Shown: positions 1 through 11,258, counted from the stretch's first letter. The stretch is DNA of 64,000 nt from Rhizobium sp. ACO-34A (GCA_002600635.1 CP021371.1:685001-749000); one strand, 5' to 3'. Notes: generated by a model from the sequence alone, not told the origin. Numbers and translations are program-made.

Positions 1-1
1 C

Positions 2-430
2 CGCTCCCTGGACCGGAAGAGGATGGAAAAGATCGCGCGGGACAAGCTTTCCGAACTCGGGCTGATGACCATCCAGAACATCAATCAGGCGGTGGAGACG
101 CTTTCGGGTGGCCAGCGTCAGGGGGTTGCTGTTGCCCGTGCCGCGGCTTTCGGCTCCAAGGTGGTCATCATGGACGAACCGACGGCGGCCCTCGGCGTCA
201 AGGAATCCCGCCGTGTTCTCGAGCTCATCCTCGAGGTCCGGTCGCGCGGTCTGCCGATCGTGCTGATCTCGCATAACATGCCGCACGTCTTCGAGGTGGC
301 CGACCGTATCCACATCCATCGTCTTGGACGGCGGCTCTGCGTCATCAACCCGAAGGACTACACGATGTCGGATGCCGTCGCCTTCATGACCGGCGCTCGC
401 CCCGCACCGGAAGAGAGCGTCGCGGCATGA
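2..430 (+). CDS. frcA: Fructose ABC transporter ATP-binding protein FrcA, 3' part
   Basis: This is the C-terminal part of a sugar ABC transporter ATPase; the 5' end lies before the window and the reading frame is open from base 2. Visible motifs are the ABC signature LSGGQRQ, the Walker B segment VVIMDEPTAALG and the H-loop LISHNM, so the Walker A is in the missing part. It would power uptake of fructose (and possibly mannose or ribose) together with a periplasmic binding protein and a permease upstream. The stop codon overlaps the start of the next gene (ATGA), as in the rhizobial frcBCAK operon. The substrate is inferred from the linked FrcK-like gene rather than from the ATPase itself. Confidence 0.8.
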   Translation, partial: RSLDRKRMEKIARDKLSELGLMTIQNINQAVETLSGGQRQGVAVARAAAFGSKVVIMDEPTAALGVKESRRVLELILEVRSRGLPIVLISHNMPHVFEVADRIHIHRLGRRLCVINPKDYTMSDAVAFMTGARPAPEESVAA

Positions 431-1059
431 CGTCAGCCATGTCGGCGGTCGATACACTGGCGAAGGCCATCAGCGAGCAGGCGGCGGGGTCGCCCCGGCT
501 GCTCGTTGCCATCTCGGGTCCTCCGGGTGCCGGAAAGTCCACCCTCGCGGAAGCGCTTGAAAAGGCGCTGATGGCGCGAGGCGTGCCGGCATCCATCCTG
601 CCGATGGATGGTTTTCACATGGATAACGCCGTGCTGGAAGAACGCGGGCTGCTCGCTCGCAAGGGGGCACCCAACACCTTCGACGTCCGAGGGTTTGTCG
701 ATATCGTGCGTGCGGTGAGGGAAGGCGGTGAAGTTCTGGTGCCGGTGTTCGACCGCACACGCGAACTCGCCATCGCCGCCGCCCGTGCAATTCCTGCGGG
801 GCCACGCGTGGTGCTGACCGAAGGAAATTATCTTCTGCTCGAAGACCAGCCATGGTCCGTGCTCGCACCGCTTTTCGACCTGACTGTGATGATCGCACCG
901 CCGGCGGATGAACTCCGGCGTCGGTTGGAGGCTCGCTGGCGCGGTTTTGGCCTCGACGAGGCGGCAGTGGCAGCCAAGGTCGAAGAAAACGACTTGCCGA
1001 ATGGTCGCCTTGTGCTCTCGCGCAGTCGCAAGGCCGATTTCGTCTTCAGCGACAACTGA
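427..1059 (+). CDS. frcK: FrcK-like nucleoside/sugar kinase family P-loop protein
   Basis: A 210-residue P-loop kinase of the uridine kinase/pantothenate kinase-like group. The Walker A is GPPGAGKST at about residues 31-39, followed by MDGFHMDN, a substrate-binding motif of this family, and a late LTEGNYLLL strand. It overlaps frcA by the ATGA junction and so is translationally coupled to the sugar transporter. In S. meliloti the fourth gene of the frc operon, frcK, encodes such a kinase; its physiological substrate is not evident from sequence. The next gene starts almost 250 bp downstream, so this ends the operon. Confidence 0.8.
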   Translation: MTSAMSAVDTLAKAISEQAAGSPRLLVAISGPPGAGKSTLAEALEKALMARGVPASILPMDGFHMDNAVLEERGLLARKGAPNTFDVRGFVDIVRAVREGGEVLVPVFDRTRELAIAAARAIPAGPRVVLTEGNYLLLEDQPWSVLAPLFDLTVMIAPPADELRRRLEARWRGFGLDEAAVAAKVEENDLPNGRLVLSRSRKADFVFSDN

Positions 1060-1087
1060 CGCTCCTTACGATCTTCCCTGTCAGGCA

Positions 1088-1116
1088 GCATTCCCCTTGC
1101 ACGACAAGGGGAATGC
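1088..1116 (+). terminator. Hairpin downstream of frcK
   Basis: A perfect 12-bp inverted repeat (GCATTCCCCTTG / CAAGGGGAATGC) with a 5-nt loop lies 29 bp after the frcK stop. No long T tract follows, so it may be a weak terminator or an mRNA 3'-end stabiliser. Confidence 0.6.
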
Positions 1117-1140
1117 GGAATGTTAGTCAGGTCTAAAAAT

Positions 1141-1155
1141 TTAAGAAGCGATTAA
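1141..1155 (+). promoter_or_regulatory. CtrA-type box upstream of the receiver/hybrid kinase cluster
   Basis: TTAA-GAAGCGA-TTAA matches the TTAA-N7-TTAA(C) recognition pattern of the cell-cycle regulator CtrA, with T in place of the final C. It lies 150 bp before the lone receiver gene. The match is read directly; binding by CtrA is inferred. The surrounding 247-bp intergenic stretch holds this box, the frcK hairpin and no gene I can support. Confidence 0.45.
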
Positions 1156-1305
1156 TGTAGCAACGATTAAAATTGTCGCTAATTGCTTCAACGAATTTCA
1201 GGGTCCGGTTGCTACAACCCCTCCATGAACCAATGAGGAAATTCCCCCGTCCGCAAGCGATATGGGGCCGGTTTCATCGGATGGTACGCTGGAGGACAAC
1301 GGGCA

Positions 1306-1698
1306 ATGACCATTCTGATCGTGGAAGACAATGCGACGAACGCGCTGATCCTGAAGCATCTTGCCGCGAAGGTCACCGACGAGGAAATCCTCATCGAGGC
1401 TGATGGTGCCCGCGCACTCTCCCTTTGCCACAACACCCTCTACAGCATGCTGATCGTCGATCACATGCTGCCCGGCATGACCGGCGTCCAGTTCGTCAAG
1501 GCGATCCGCATGCTGCATCGCTATGACGAAGTGCCTGTCATCATGGTCACCGCCGATCAGGACCCGAAGCTGCGCGAAACCGCGACCGCCACGGGTGTCA
1601 CCGGTTTCCTGACCAAGCCCGTCGATGCCGTCATCTTCCGCGACCTGCTCGCTGCCCATGTCGGCTACAGGCCGGCGGCGCTGGCGGCTGTGCGCTGA
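1306..1698 (+). CDS. Single-domain response regulator
   Basis: A 130-residue stand-alone receiver domain. The acidic pocket is E7-D8, the phospho-acceptor is D52 in LIVDHMLPGMTG, T82 is the switch threonine and K104 sits in FLTKP. There is no output domain, so it should act by protein contact or as a phosphate shuttle, like DivK or CheY. It is the first gene of a signalling cluster with a hybrid kinase and an HD-GYP regulator, and the kinase is its likely partner. A CtrA-type box lies upstream. The partner assignment is inferred from position. Confidence 0.85.
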   Translation: MTILIVEDNATNALILKHLAAKVTDEEILIEADGARALSLCHNTLYSMLIVDHMLPGMTGVQFVKAIRMLHRYDEVPVIMVTADQDPKLRETATATGVTGFLTKPVDAVIFRDLLAAHVGYRPAALAAVR

Positions 1699-1845
1699 AC
1701 ACGGGGGCCGCTGGAACATCCGCATGAACAACCTCTTCAACGCAATCTCGGAAAACCCGGTTCGCTCGCTCCGCCTCGTGGTGCTGCGTAACGGCGAACG
1801 GGCAGTCCGTTGCGTTGGCAAGGCCTTTTATGCCGGAGTTTCGCT

Positions 1846-4077
1846 GTGACCGTTCTTGCCCGCAGCAGCGAAGTCATGAAGAGGGCAGGCAGCACCACCC
1901 TGATCCTGCAGGTGCTGTCGGCTGCCTTCCTCGTGGTGCTGATCATGCTGGCGGTCGAAATCTCCCGCCAGTTCCTTTCCCTGCAGGATGGCGCCGGCGA
2001 GAATGCAGTCTGGACCGTCTACCAGCTCGATCGGGATGTCCGGGCAGTCGGCGCGGCGGCCGAGGAACTGCGTCACCAGCCGGTAGCGGATGATCTTGCC
2101 GATAAGCTCTCGCAGAACCTCGATGCCGTCCGCGTGCAGATCGCGCTTCTTCGCGAGCCGCAGTTCCGTCGCTTCGTTTCCGAGGATGCGGACGCCACTC
2201 AGCTGCTTTCCGAGATCGACGCGACTGTCGCACCCTTGTCGGAAGTCCGTGTGCAGGGCCCGCAGCTCGATACTCTCGCCGCGACGCTGACGGCTCTTTC
2301 CCTGACCAGCGAAAAGCTTCTCGCTCATACCAACACCCAGATTCGCAACGAGCGCGCCGCCGCCCGGGAAAACGTAGTCCGGCTCGAAAGAACCTCGGCC
2401 GTGATGCTCGGCCTGCTGATGGTCTCGGTCGTCTTTCTCGTCGTCACCCTTCGCCGCCAGTTGAAGTCGGTTCGCAAGGCAGGCCTTGAGCTTGAGACGA
2501 TGGCGCGCCAGCTGACCGAAGCTCTGGAAGGCGCAGATGCCGGAAACCGCGCCAAGTCGCAGTTCATGGCGACCATGGGCCACGAGATCCGTACGCCGCT
2601 GAACGCGATCCTCGGCATGTCCGAACTGCTGGAACTTTCCCAGCTTCCGTCCGATGCCATGTCGAGCGTCAAGACCATCCGCTCCTCGGGCGAGGCGCTG
2701 CTCGAGATCATCAACGAGATCCTCGACTATTCGAAGATCGAGCATGGCAAGATGGAGCTCGAGGAGCGCATCGTCGATGTCGCCTCCCTCGCCGAAACCA
2801 CAGTCAGCATCATCCGCGGCCGCGCCGACGATCACGAGAACACGGTTGTCCTCGATATCCCGGAATCGCTCGATGCGCTCTATGTCCGCACCGACCCGAC
2901 CCGTCTACGGCAGGTGCTTCTCAACCTGCTGTCCAATGCCGTGAAGTTCACCAAGAGCGGCACTGTCACGCTGCGGCTGCGCGAATTCTATCGCCACGGC
3001 AAGCTGATGCTGCGCTTCGAAGTCGAGGATACCGGTATCGGCATCGACGAGGCCGGCCTTTCGAAGCTCTTCAAGCCGTTCTCGCAGGTCGATGCCTCGA
3101 TCAGCCGCAAGTATGGCGGCACCGGTCTCGGCCTTACCATCTGCAAGCAGATCGTCGAAAAGCTCGGTGGCGAACTCGGTATGAGCAGCACCGTTGGCGT
3201 CGGCAGCATCTTCTGGTTCGAACTGGCAGTGGTCGCCGTCGGCAAGGACGAGATGCGCCGTCTCTCTGCGGCCAAGAATCAGAAGAGCGACGAGCTTCCC
3301 CGCCTGCGCATCCTTCTCGTCGAGGACAACCGGGTCAACCAGCAGGTCGCAACCCGTTTCCTCAATCACCTCGGCCAGGACGTCACCGTCGCCAACGACG
3401 GCGCGGAAGCGGTCTCCATGGCGTCCGCCCAGAGCTTCGACGTCATCCTGATGGACATGCAGATGCCCGTGATGGACGGCATAGAGGCCACCCGCCGGAT
3501 CATCTCCGAGCGCGGCCCCTGCGCCGCCGTCCCGATCATCGCCATGACCGCGAGTGCCTCCGATGACGACCGCCGCCGCTGCCTGGATGCGGGCATGGCC
3601 GGTTTCGAATCCAAGCCCGTCACCATGGAAAGGTTGCGCAACGTGATCTCGTCGCTGAACGAAACCCTAGCCGTCGAATTCGTCGAGGCTCCCGCCGATG
3701 ACGATGGCCTGCCGGATCCGGTCCTACTCGGCGCCGTGGATCTTCCGGGACTGCCGCAGCTCTGCCCTGATGGTCTTGACGAAGTCCGTTATGCGGAACT
3801 CGTCGATGCTCTCGGTGAGGATGTTTTCCAGGAACTGGTCGAATCCTTCTTCGACGACGCTTCCGCCCTGATCGGCGAACTGCACGGCGCGCTCAGGAGC
3901 CGCGACGTCAACCAAATCGACCGTGTTCTGCACACGATCAAGGGCGCGGCTGTAAACGTCGGCCTTATCGAAATTGCCGGCAAGGCCAATTCGCTGCGCG
4001 AACAGCAGCCGACCATGGCCGATGTCGAAATGCTCAACAATGAAATCGAAACGATGAAGTTCAAGCTGGTTGCTTGA
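1846..4077 (+). CDS. Membrane hybrid sensor histidine kinase with receiver and HPt domains
   Basis: About 743 residues. A first membrane helix (about 20-40), a periplasmic sensor segment and a second helix (about 185-205) precede a HisKA domain with H246 in HEIRTPLNAI. The ATPase has N-box LNLLSNAVKFT, G1 DTGIGI and G2 GGTGLGL. A receiver follows with D537 in LMDMQMPVMDG, then a C-terminal HPt with H696 in HTIKGAA, so it carries a complete His-Asp-His relay. I chose GTG 1846 because GGAG lies 7 nt upstream; an in-frame TTG at 1810 and an ATG at 1876 are alternatives. It lies between two receiver genes, its likely relay targets. Confidence 0.85.
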   Translation: MTVLARSSEVMKRAGSTTLILQVLSAAFLVVLIMLAVEISRQFLSLQDGAGENAVWTVYQLDRDVRAVGAAAEELRHQPVADDLADKLSQNLDAVRVQIALLREPQFRRFVSEDADATQLLSEIDATVAPLSEVRVQGPQLDTLAATLTALSLTSEKLLAHTNTQIRNERAAARENVVRLERTSAVMLGLLMVSVVFLVVTLRRQLKSVRKAGLELETMARQLTEALEGADAGNRAKSQFMATMGHEIRTPLNAILGMSELLELSQLPSDAMSSVKTIRSSGEALLEIINEILDYSKIEHGKMELEERIVDVASLAETTVSIIRGRADDHENTVVLDIPESLDALYVRTDPTRLRQVLLNLLSNAVKFTKSGTVTLRLREFYRHGKLMLRFEVEDTGIGIDEAGLSKLFKPFSQVDASISRKYGGTGLGLTICKQIVEKLGGELGMSSTVGVGSIFWFELAVVAVGKDEMRRLSAAKNQKSDELPRLRILLVEDNRVNQQVATRFLNHLGQDVTVANDGAEAVSMASAQSFDVILMDMQMPVMDGIEATRRIISERGPCAAVPIIAMTASASDDDRRRCLDAGMAGFESKPVTMERLRNVISSLNETLAVEFVEAPADDDGLPDPVLLGAVDLPGLPQLCPDGLDEVRYAELVDALGEDVFQELVESFFDDASALIGELHGALRSRDVNQIDRVLHTIKGAAVNVGLIEIAGKANSLREQQPTMADVEMLNNEIETMKFKLVA

Positions 4078-4094
4078 GAATCTAGGAGGCGTCG

Positions 4095-5183
4095 ATGCGT
4101 ATCTTGCTGGTGGACGATAACAGCACCAACCTGAAGCTCCTGACGAAGCTCGTCGGCAAGCTTGAAGACTGTGAAGCGGTTGCTTTCTCGAGCCCGGACG
4201 AGGTTCTTTCCTCTCTGCCGGATATCGATTTCGACATCGCCATCATCGACTACCAGATGCCGGTCTATAACGGTGTCGAGCTCTACACCGAGATCGTCCG
4301 CTTCGACAAATATGCCGACGTGCCGGTCATCTTCGTCACCGCCGACAAGGACATGACCACCCGTATGGCCGCCTTGAATGCCGGTGCGATCGATTTTCTC
4401 ACCAAGCCGGTCAATCCGGTCGAGTTCCAGGCGCGCGTACAGAATATCGTCAGCCTGTCTCGCGCCCGCCGCCAGCTGGCCGATCAGGCCGAATGGCTGC
4501 GCCGCGAAGTGGATCGCGCCGTCGGCGAACTTCGCCTGCGCGAGCAGGAAATCATTCACCGCCTGACGGTCGCCGCCGGCTACAAGGATCCGGAAACCTC
4601 ACGTCACACTCTGCGCGTTGCCGCCTATTCCGAGGCGATCGCGCTCGAAATGGGGCTTACCCCGGAATTCTGCAACGATATCCGCATGGCCGCGCCGATG
4701 CATGATATCGGCAAGGTCGCGATGCCGGATACGGTGCTTCTGAAGCAGGGCCGCCTGACCGAAGCCGAATATCGCCAGATGCAGGCGCATGCCCAGATCG
4801 GTAGCGATATCCTCGCCCGCTCCCATTCGTCGTTGCTGCAGCTCGCCTCGGAAATCGCAGTCAGTCATCACGAGCGCTGGGACGGGCAGGGCTATCCGAA
4901 CCGGCTTTCCGGTGCCGCCATCCCGATTTCAGGCCGTATCGTCTGCATCGCCGACAATTTCGATGCGCTGACCACCGAGCGACCGTACAAGCCGGCCTGG
5001 AGCTTCGAACGCACGGTGGAGCACATCCTCGGCCGCGCCGGCACCCAGTTCGACCCGGATTGCGTTGCCGCCTTCGAACGCGCGCTGCCGCGCATCCGGC
5101 AGATCATGGAGGACGACCGTCGCGAGCAGGCCCAGGAAGCCATGCAGAAAACGTTCACTCCCTCCAGCGAAAAGGTTGCCTGA
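4095..5183 (+). CDS. Response regulator with HD-GYP c-di-GMP phosphodiesterase domain
   Basis: 362 residues: an N-terminal receiver (phospho-acceptor D in AIIDYQMPVYNG, Lys in FLTKPVNP), a helical linker, then an HD-GYP domain with MHDIGK as the metal-binding HD motif and HHERWDGQGYP as the GYP signature. HD-GYP enzymes hydrolyse cyclic di-GMP, so this should lower c-di-GMP when phosphorylated. A strong AGGAGG lies 6 nt before the ATG, and the gene follows the hybrid kinase by 17 bp, which suggests co-transcription and phosphorelay input from it. A GGDEF cyclase is encoded two genes downstream. Confidence 0.88.
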   Translation: MRILLVDDNSTNLKLLTKLVGKLEDCEAVAFSSPDEVLSSLPDIDFDIAIIDYQMPVYNGVELYTEIVRFDKYADVPVIFVTADKDMTTRMAALNAGAIDFLTKPVNPVEFQARVQNIVSLSRARRQLADQAEWLRREVDRAVGELRLREQEIIHRLTVAAGYKDPETSRHTLRVAAYSEAIALEMGLTPEFCNDIRMAAPMHDIGKVAMPDTVLLKQGRLTEAEYRQMQAHAQIGSDILARSHSSLLQLASEIAVSHHERWDGQGYPNRLSGAAIPISGRIVCIADNFDALTTERPYKPAWSFERTVEHILGRAGTQFDPDCVAAFERALPRIRQIMEDDRREQAQEAMQKTFTPSSEKVA

Positions 5184-5264
5184 AACGCAGCCCCGAAACG
5201 CAGCTTTGATCGGCTGATGGAACATGGTATCTGCGGGCGATAATCGAGGCCCGGAGATACCATC

Positions 5265-6302
5265 ATGAGCACCCTTACCATTCGCCGCCCGGATGACTGG
5301 CACCTGCATCTGCGGGACGGCGCCATGCTGGAAGGGGTGATCGGCGACACCAGCCGGCATTTCGCGCGGGCGATTATCATGCCGAACCTCGTGCCGCCGG
5401 TGGTGACGACAGCCGATGCACAGGTCTATCGCGAGCGCATTATGGCCGCCCTGCCGAAGGGTGATCGCTTCGAGCCGCTGATGACGCTCTATCTCACGGA
5501 AGATACCGATCCCGACGATGTCGAGGAAGGCAGGAAGAGCGGCCTGATCACCGCCGTGAAGCTTTATCCGGCAGGCGCCACCACCAATTCCCACGGCGGC
5601 GTGCGTAACTTCGAAAACGCCATGCCGGTGCTGGAGCGCATGGCGAAGATCGGCTTGCCGCTCTGCGTTCATGGAGAGGTGACGACGCCGGAAGTCGACA
5701 TCTTCGACCGCGAGAAGGTGTTCATCGATACCGTGCTCGATCCCTTGCGCCGCCGCCTGCCGGAACTGAAAGTGACGATGGAGCATGTCACGACCTCGGA
5801 TGGCGTCGATTACATCCGCTCGTCCGACCGTAACATTGCCGGATCGATCACCACGCATCACCTGATCATCAACCGCAACGCCATTCTGGTGGGCGGTATC
5901 AAGCCGCACTATTATTGCCTGCCGGTTGCCAAGCGCGAAAGCCACCGGCTGGCGCTGAGGTCTGCCGCGACGTCGGGGGACACCCGTTTCTTTCTCGGCA
6001 CGGATTCCGCGCCGCATGTCGATCCGCTGAAGGAATGCGCCTGCGGCTGCGCCGGCATCTACACCTCGATCAACACCATGAGCTGCCTTGCCCATGTCTT
6101 CGAGCAGGAAAACGCTCTTGATCGCCTGGAAGCATTCGCTTCGCTGAACGGACCGGCATGGTACGGGCTTGCGCCCAACGACGAAACGATCACGCTGGAG
6201 CGTGGCGAGGAGCCGGTGGAGTTCCCCACGAAGATCGAGACCGGGGCCGGGTCGGTGACGGTGTTCGATCCGATGTTCCCGCTCTTTTGGCGGGTCCGCT
6301 GA
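5265..6302 (+). CDS. pyrC: Dihydroorotase
   Basis: 345 residues, the usual length for class II (E. coli PyrC-like) dihydroorotases, which cyclise N-carbamoyl-aspartate to dihydroorotate in pyrimidine synthesis. The metal ligands HLHLRDG lie near residue 14. The carboxylated lysine is in AVKLYPAG, and further ligands are in LCVHGE and MEHVTT. The C-terminal FLGTDSAPH carries the catalytic aspartate. GGAG precedes the ATG. pyrE, a later step of the same pathway, lies 1.4 kb downstream beyond a GGDEF gene. Confidence 0.95.
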   Translation: MSTLTIRRPDDWHLHLRDGAMLEGVIGDTSRHFARAIIMPNLVPPVVTTADAQVYRERIMAALPKGDRFEPLMTLYLTEDTDPDDVEEGRKSGLITAVKLYPAGATTNSHGGVRNFENAMPVLERMAKIGLPLCVHGEVTTPEVDIFDREKVFIDTVLDPLRRRLPELKVTMEHVTTSDGVDYIRSSDRNIAGSITTHHLIINRNAILVGGIKPHYYCLPVAKRESHRLALRSAATSGDTRFFLGTDSAPHVDPLKECACGCAGIYTSINTMSCLAHVFEQENALDRLEAFASLNGPAWYGLAPNDETITLERGEEPVEFPTKIETGAGSVTVFDPMFPLFWRVR

Positions 6303-6417
6303 ATTGACCGCAGATTGCTAGGATTTTCATAATTCGGGTAACGTTTTGGAGAGAAGCGGCGGTTAGCGTTCGTCAGGGGAGAGATGTGGTTATTTCAGGC
6401 TGAAGAGAACACTTGGC

Positions 6418-7602
6418 ATGATGCTTGATTACAATTCTCTTCTGCTTGCGCTGGGGTTTTCCGCGACTTGTCTGATGGTGACCCTTCTTGGGACCTGGGT
6501 TTCGCGCCGTGCCGATTCCTTCCTGTTGACCCTTGTCGTAGCCCTTCTCTTCATCGTCGTCGGCATCTTTGCCTTCAGTTCCTACACGATGGAAACCGGC
6601 ATGATCAGGGCGTCCGTCGCCTATGTCTTCCTGATGGCCGGTTTCAGCACGATCTATGCAGGTTCCGTCCAGTTCCGGACCGGCGGAAGTCCGTGGATGC
6701 TGTCGTCAGTGCTCTCGATGATGACGATTGCGCCCGGCCTTCCGCTGATGTTGTGGGGGTTGGACGGAGTAGCGATCATCTTCATGAATTTGGCGACGGC
6801 TGCGCTCCTGATCGGCACGGGCTGGCAGTACTGGCGTGCGCGTAGGGAAGCGCCGGGGCCGCTCACCGGCATGGTCTTCCTCTACGTGCTGAGCGGGATA
6901 TCCTTCATCCTGTGTGCCGGTGTCCTGCTCCATGAGCGCCAGTGGGTTCTCGGCCACGCTCCGGATAATTGGGCAGAAACCCTCAATCTGGCGATCTGCA
7001 TCGCCGGCATGTCCGGCATCGGCGCCCTGTCGCTGGCTCTCCATCAGTGGCGGCTTGCGGCACGGCACCGTCACGAGGCGAATACCGATCCGCTGACTGG
7101 CCTGCTCAACCGCCGGGCGCTTTTCGATCGGGTCTCCGGTCGTCCGGTCGGTTCGAAAACCGCGGTCGTCATCTTCGACATCGACCGGTTCAAGTCGATC
7201 AACGACCAGCATGGTCATGCTGCCGGGGACCTGGTCATCAGGATGTTCGCCGAAGAACTGACCAATGGTGCCGGGGGACAGCAGATGGTCGCCCGTCTTG
7301 GAGGCGAGGAGTTCGCCATCATCCTCGCCAACACCCTGCCGGGCCGCGCGGAACGCGTGGCGGGTGACATCGTCCGCAGCTTCGCGGCGCGGGAGATCCG
7401 TATCGGAGACGCGAGGCTGCAATGCACGGTCAGTGCCGGCATCGCATTCGGCACGCAGGATGCCGACAGTTTCGAGATGGTCCTCAATCTTGCCGATGCC
7501 GCGCTCTATCAGGCCAAGCGCAACGGCCGCAACCGTGTGCAGATGGCGGAGTTCCTGCATCGGGTCGAAACGGTGGAAACCCGAAGCAACGCTTCCCCCT
7601 GA
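6418..7602 (+). CDS. Membrane-bound diguanylate cyclase (GGDEF)
   Basis: 394 residues. About six hydrophobic helices fill residues 5-215, followed by a GGDEF domain that begins at DPLTGLLNRRAL and carries an intact active-site loop RLGGEEF near residue 294. The loop is the standard GGEEF variant, so it is expected to make c-di-GMP at the inner membrane. The FDIDRFKSINDQHGH segment provides the metal and nucleotide contacts. No RxxD inhibitory site is obvious just before the loop. It sits between pyrC and pyrE without a functional link to them. Confidence 0.9.
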   Translation: MMLDYNSLLLALGFSATCLMVTLLGTWVSRRADSFLLTLVVALLFIVVGIFAFSSYTMETGMIRASVAYVFLMAGFSTIYAGSVQFRTGGSPWMLSSVLSMMTIAPGLPLMLWGLDGVAIIFMNLATAALLIGTGWQYWRARREAPGPLTGMVFLYVLSGISFILCAGVLLHERQWVLGHAPDNWAETLNLAICIAGMSGIGALSLALHQWRLAARHRHEANTDPLTGLLNRRALFDRVSGRPVGSKTAVVIFDIDRFKSINDQHGHAAGDLVIRMFAEELTNGAGGQQMVARLGGEEFAIILANTLPGRAERVAGDIVRSFAAREIRIGDARLQCTVSAGIAFGTQDADSFEMVLNLADAALYQAKRNGRNRVQMAEFLHRVETVETRSNASP

Positions 7603-7673
7603 AAGCCCGAACTCTCTAGCATCTGAGGGCACATGCTGCTATTCGCCTGATCAGGACGATAAGGAGCGGGCGC

Positions 7674-8366
7674 ATGATCCAGACGACATTTTCCGAACCG
7701 GCCGTGATGGCCGAACTCGTGGCCAGGATGCTTTGGGAGATCAAGGCGGTGCATTTCAATGCAGCCGAGCCCTACAAGCTTTCTTCCGGCATGCGCAGTC
7801 CCGTTTATATCGATTGCCGAAAGCTCCTTTCCTATCCGCGCATTCGCTCGGCCGTAATGGATTTTGCCGCCGCGACCCTCATGCGCAATGCCGGCTTCGA
7901 GCAGTTCGACTGCATCGCCGGCGGCGAGACCGCGGGCATTCCGTTTGCCGCCCTGCTCGCTGATCGCCTCGGCCTGCCGATGATCTATGTCCGCAAGGCT
8001 CCCAAGGGTCATGGCCGCAATGCCCAGATCGAAGGCCATATGCCGGAAGGCTCCCGCGTCCTCGTCATCGAGGACCTGACGACGGCGGGCGGCAGCATGT
8101 TCAAGTTCATCGACGCCGTACGCGCTGCCGGTGGTGTGGTCGATCACGGCATCGCACTCTTCTACTACGGCATCTTCGCCGAGGCCGAGGAACGCTTCAC
8201 CAACGGCAATGTGAAGCTGCACTACATCGCCACCTGGCGGAACGTGCTGGCCGTTGCGCGTGAACAGAAGCTTTTCGATGAAAAGACGTTGTCGGAAGTC
8301 GAGGCGTTCCTCGATGCGCCGCTTGTATGGTCGGGTCGCAACGGCGGCGTCACCGAACTCGCCTGA
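7674..8366 (+). CDS. pyrE: Orotate phosphoribosyltransferase
   Basis: 230 residues. Converts orotate and PRPP to OMP in pyrimidine synthesis. The PRPP-binding loop is [13 protein letters not shown] (about residues 126-138), and [16 protein letters not shown] supplies the conserved lysines of the flexible catalytic loop. AAGGAG lies 8 nt before the ATG. It is transcribed in the same direction as pyrC, but a GGDEF gene and separate spacing suggest its own promoter. A 9-bp inverted repeat lies just downstream. Confidence 0.94.
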   Translation: MIQTTFSEPAVMAELVARMLWEIKAVHFNAAEPYKLSSGMRSPVYIDCRKLLSYPRIRSAVMDFAAATLMRNAGFEQFDCIAGGETAGIPFAALLADRLGLPMIYVRKAPKGHGRNAQIEGHMPEGSRVLVIEDLTTAGGSMFKFIDAVRAAGGVVDHGIALFYYGIFAEAEERFTNGNVKLHYIATWRNVLAVAREQKLFDEKTLSEVEAFLDAPLVWSGRNGGVTELA

Positions 8367-8389
8367 CGCATCGACCGGAAATGGGGAGC

Positions 8390-8430
8390 CAGAGCGCCGT
8401 TTGTGTGCCTAATGGACGCATGGCGCTCTG
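8390..8430 (+). terminator. Inverted repeat after pyrE
   Basis: CAGAGCGCC (8390-8398) pairs perfectly with GGCGCTCTG (8422-8430) across a 23-nt loop. There is no U tract, so a termination role is uncertain. Confidence 0.4.
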
Positions 8431-8467
8431 CAACGAAAAGCAGTTCTGGCGTTTGCGCGAGAATTGC

Positions 8468-8483
8468 TTTAAATCGATTTAAA
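8468..8483 (+). promoter_or_regulatory. Palindromic operator upstream of fructokinase
   Basis: TTTAAATCGATTTAAA is a perfect 16-bp palindrome with a central CG, 29 bp before the frk start codon. Palindromes of about this length with a central CG are typical of LacI-family sugar regulators. No LacI gene is present in the window, so the regulator is unknown. Confidence 0.6.
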
Positions 8484-8511
8484 TTCGTTCTTGGGAAGGG
8501 AGGATGCCCGA

Positions 8512-9438
8512 ATGATCCTGTGCTGTGGAGAAGCGCTCATCGACATGTTGCCGCGGGAAACGACGCGCGGCGAAAGGGCGTTTTCACCCTATGCCGGCGG
8601 CGCGATTTTCAACACCGCGATCGCGCTCGGGCGTCTTGGCATCCCTACCGGTTTCTTCACCGGCCTTTCCGACGACATGATGGGCGACATCCTGCGTGAG
8701 ACGCTGAAGCAAAGCAATGTCGACTACTCCTTCTGCGCGACCCTTTCGCGGCCGACGACCATTGCTTTCGTAAAACTGGTCGATGGTCATGCGAGCTATG
8801 CCTTCTATGACGAGAACACCGCTGGCCGCATGATCACCGAGGGCGATCTGCCGGTTCTCGGCGATGACTGCGAGGCTCTGCACTTCGGCGCGATCAGCCT
8901 TATTCCCGAGCCCTGCGGCGCGACCTATGAGGCGTTGCTGGTTCGCGAACAGGCAAAGCGCGTCATTTCGCTCGACCCGAATATCCGGCCCGGCTTCATC
9001 AAGGACAAGCAGGCGCATATGGCGCGCATCAACCGCATGGCTGCCATGTCCGACATCATCAAGTTTTCCGATGAGGATCTCGTCTGGTTCGGCCTTGAGG
9101 GCGATCAGGATACGCTCGCCCGCCACTGGCTGAACAAGGGCGCCAAGCTCGTCGTCATCACCCGCGGTGCGGAAGGCGCCACGGGCTACACAGCCGGTTT
9201 CAAGCTTTCCGTTCCGAGCGAACGCGTCGAAGTCGTCGATACCGTCGGCGCCGGCGATACCTTCGACGCCGGCATTCTCGCTTCGCTGAAGCGTCAGGAC
9301 AAGCTTACCAAGGAAAAGATCGCCACGCTTGACGAAGCGGGTGTCGAGGCGGCTCTGCGTCTCGGTGCGAAGGCGGCTGCCGTGACGGTATCGAGGGCAG
9401 GGGCCAACCCGCCCTTCGCCGCCGAAATCGGCTTCTGA
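8512..9438 (+). CDS. frk: Fructokinase, PfkB family
   Basis: About 308 residues of the ribokinase/PfkB family, which phosphorylates sugars with ATP. The N-terminal signature region is YAGGAIFNTAIALGRLG. The C-terminal signature DTVGAGDTFDAG holds the catalytic aspartate and anion hole. I start at ATG 8512, which has GGGAGG 8 nt upstream; a longer TTG start at 8491 would overlap that ribosome-binding site. Fructose specificity is inferred from the neighbouring frc transport genes and the convergent pgi. The palindromic operator upstream suggests sugar-responsive control. Confidence 0.87.
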   Translation: MILCCGEALIDMLPRETTRGERAFSPYAGGAIFNTAIALGRLGIPTGFFTGLSDDMMGDILRETLKQSNVDYSFCATLSRPTTIAFVKLVDGHASYAFYDENTAGRMITEGDLPVLGDDCEALHFGAISLIPEPCGATYEALLVREQAKRVISLDPNIRPGFIKDKQAHMARINRMAAMSDIIKFSDEDLVWFGLEGDQDTLARHWLNKGAKLVVITRGAEGATGYTAGFKLSVPSERVEVVDTVGAGDTFDAGILASLKRQDKLTKEKIATLDEAGVEAALRLGAKAAAVTVSRAGANPPFAAEIGF

Positions 9439-9500
9439 GGCGCGCCGCACTTCTTATCTCAGCGCGCCTAGTTATTCTCTTTTCACAAGTTGGCGCGGCC

Positions 9501-9510
<10 letters not shown>
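9438..9510. terminator. Bidirectional terminator region between frk and pgi
   Basis: Two hairpins lie between the convergent genes. AGGCGCGC (9438-9445) pairs with GCGCGCCT (9462-9469) and is followed on the + strand by a T-rich stretch. GCGCGGC (9493-9499) pairs with GCCGCGC (9504-9510) across CTTA and overlaps the pgi stop. Confidence 0.6.
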
Positions 9511-11126
<1,616 letters not shown>

Positions 11127-11258
11127 CTTCGTTTCCCTGGTTGGCAAAGATGAGGGCGACACTATTCTGGGGAATGCGCCCGATCAAGGCGCACTCCACC
11201 GGAATAGAGCATCGACGGCGAGTGCCGGCTTCACCGGCGGCTCGCTGTTGCAAAGACG

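Noticed and set aside
8491..8511. Longer TTG start for fructokinase
   Set aside because: It would put the GGGAGG ribosome-binding site inside the gene; ATG 8512 has correct spacing and matches the PfkB N terminus.
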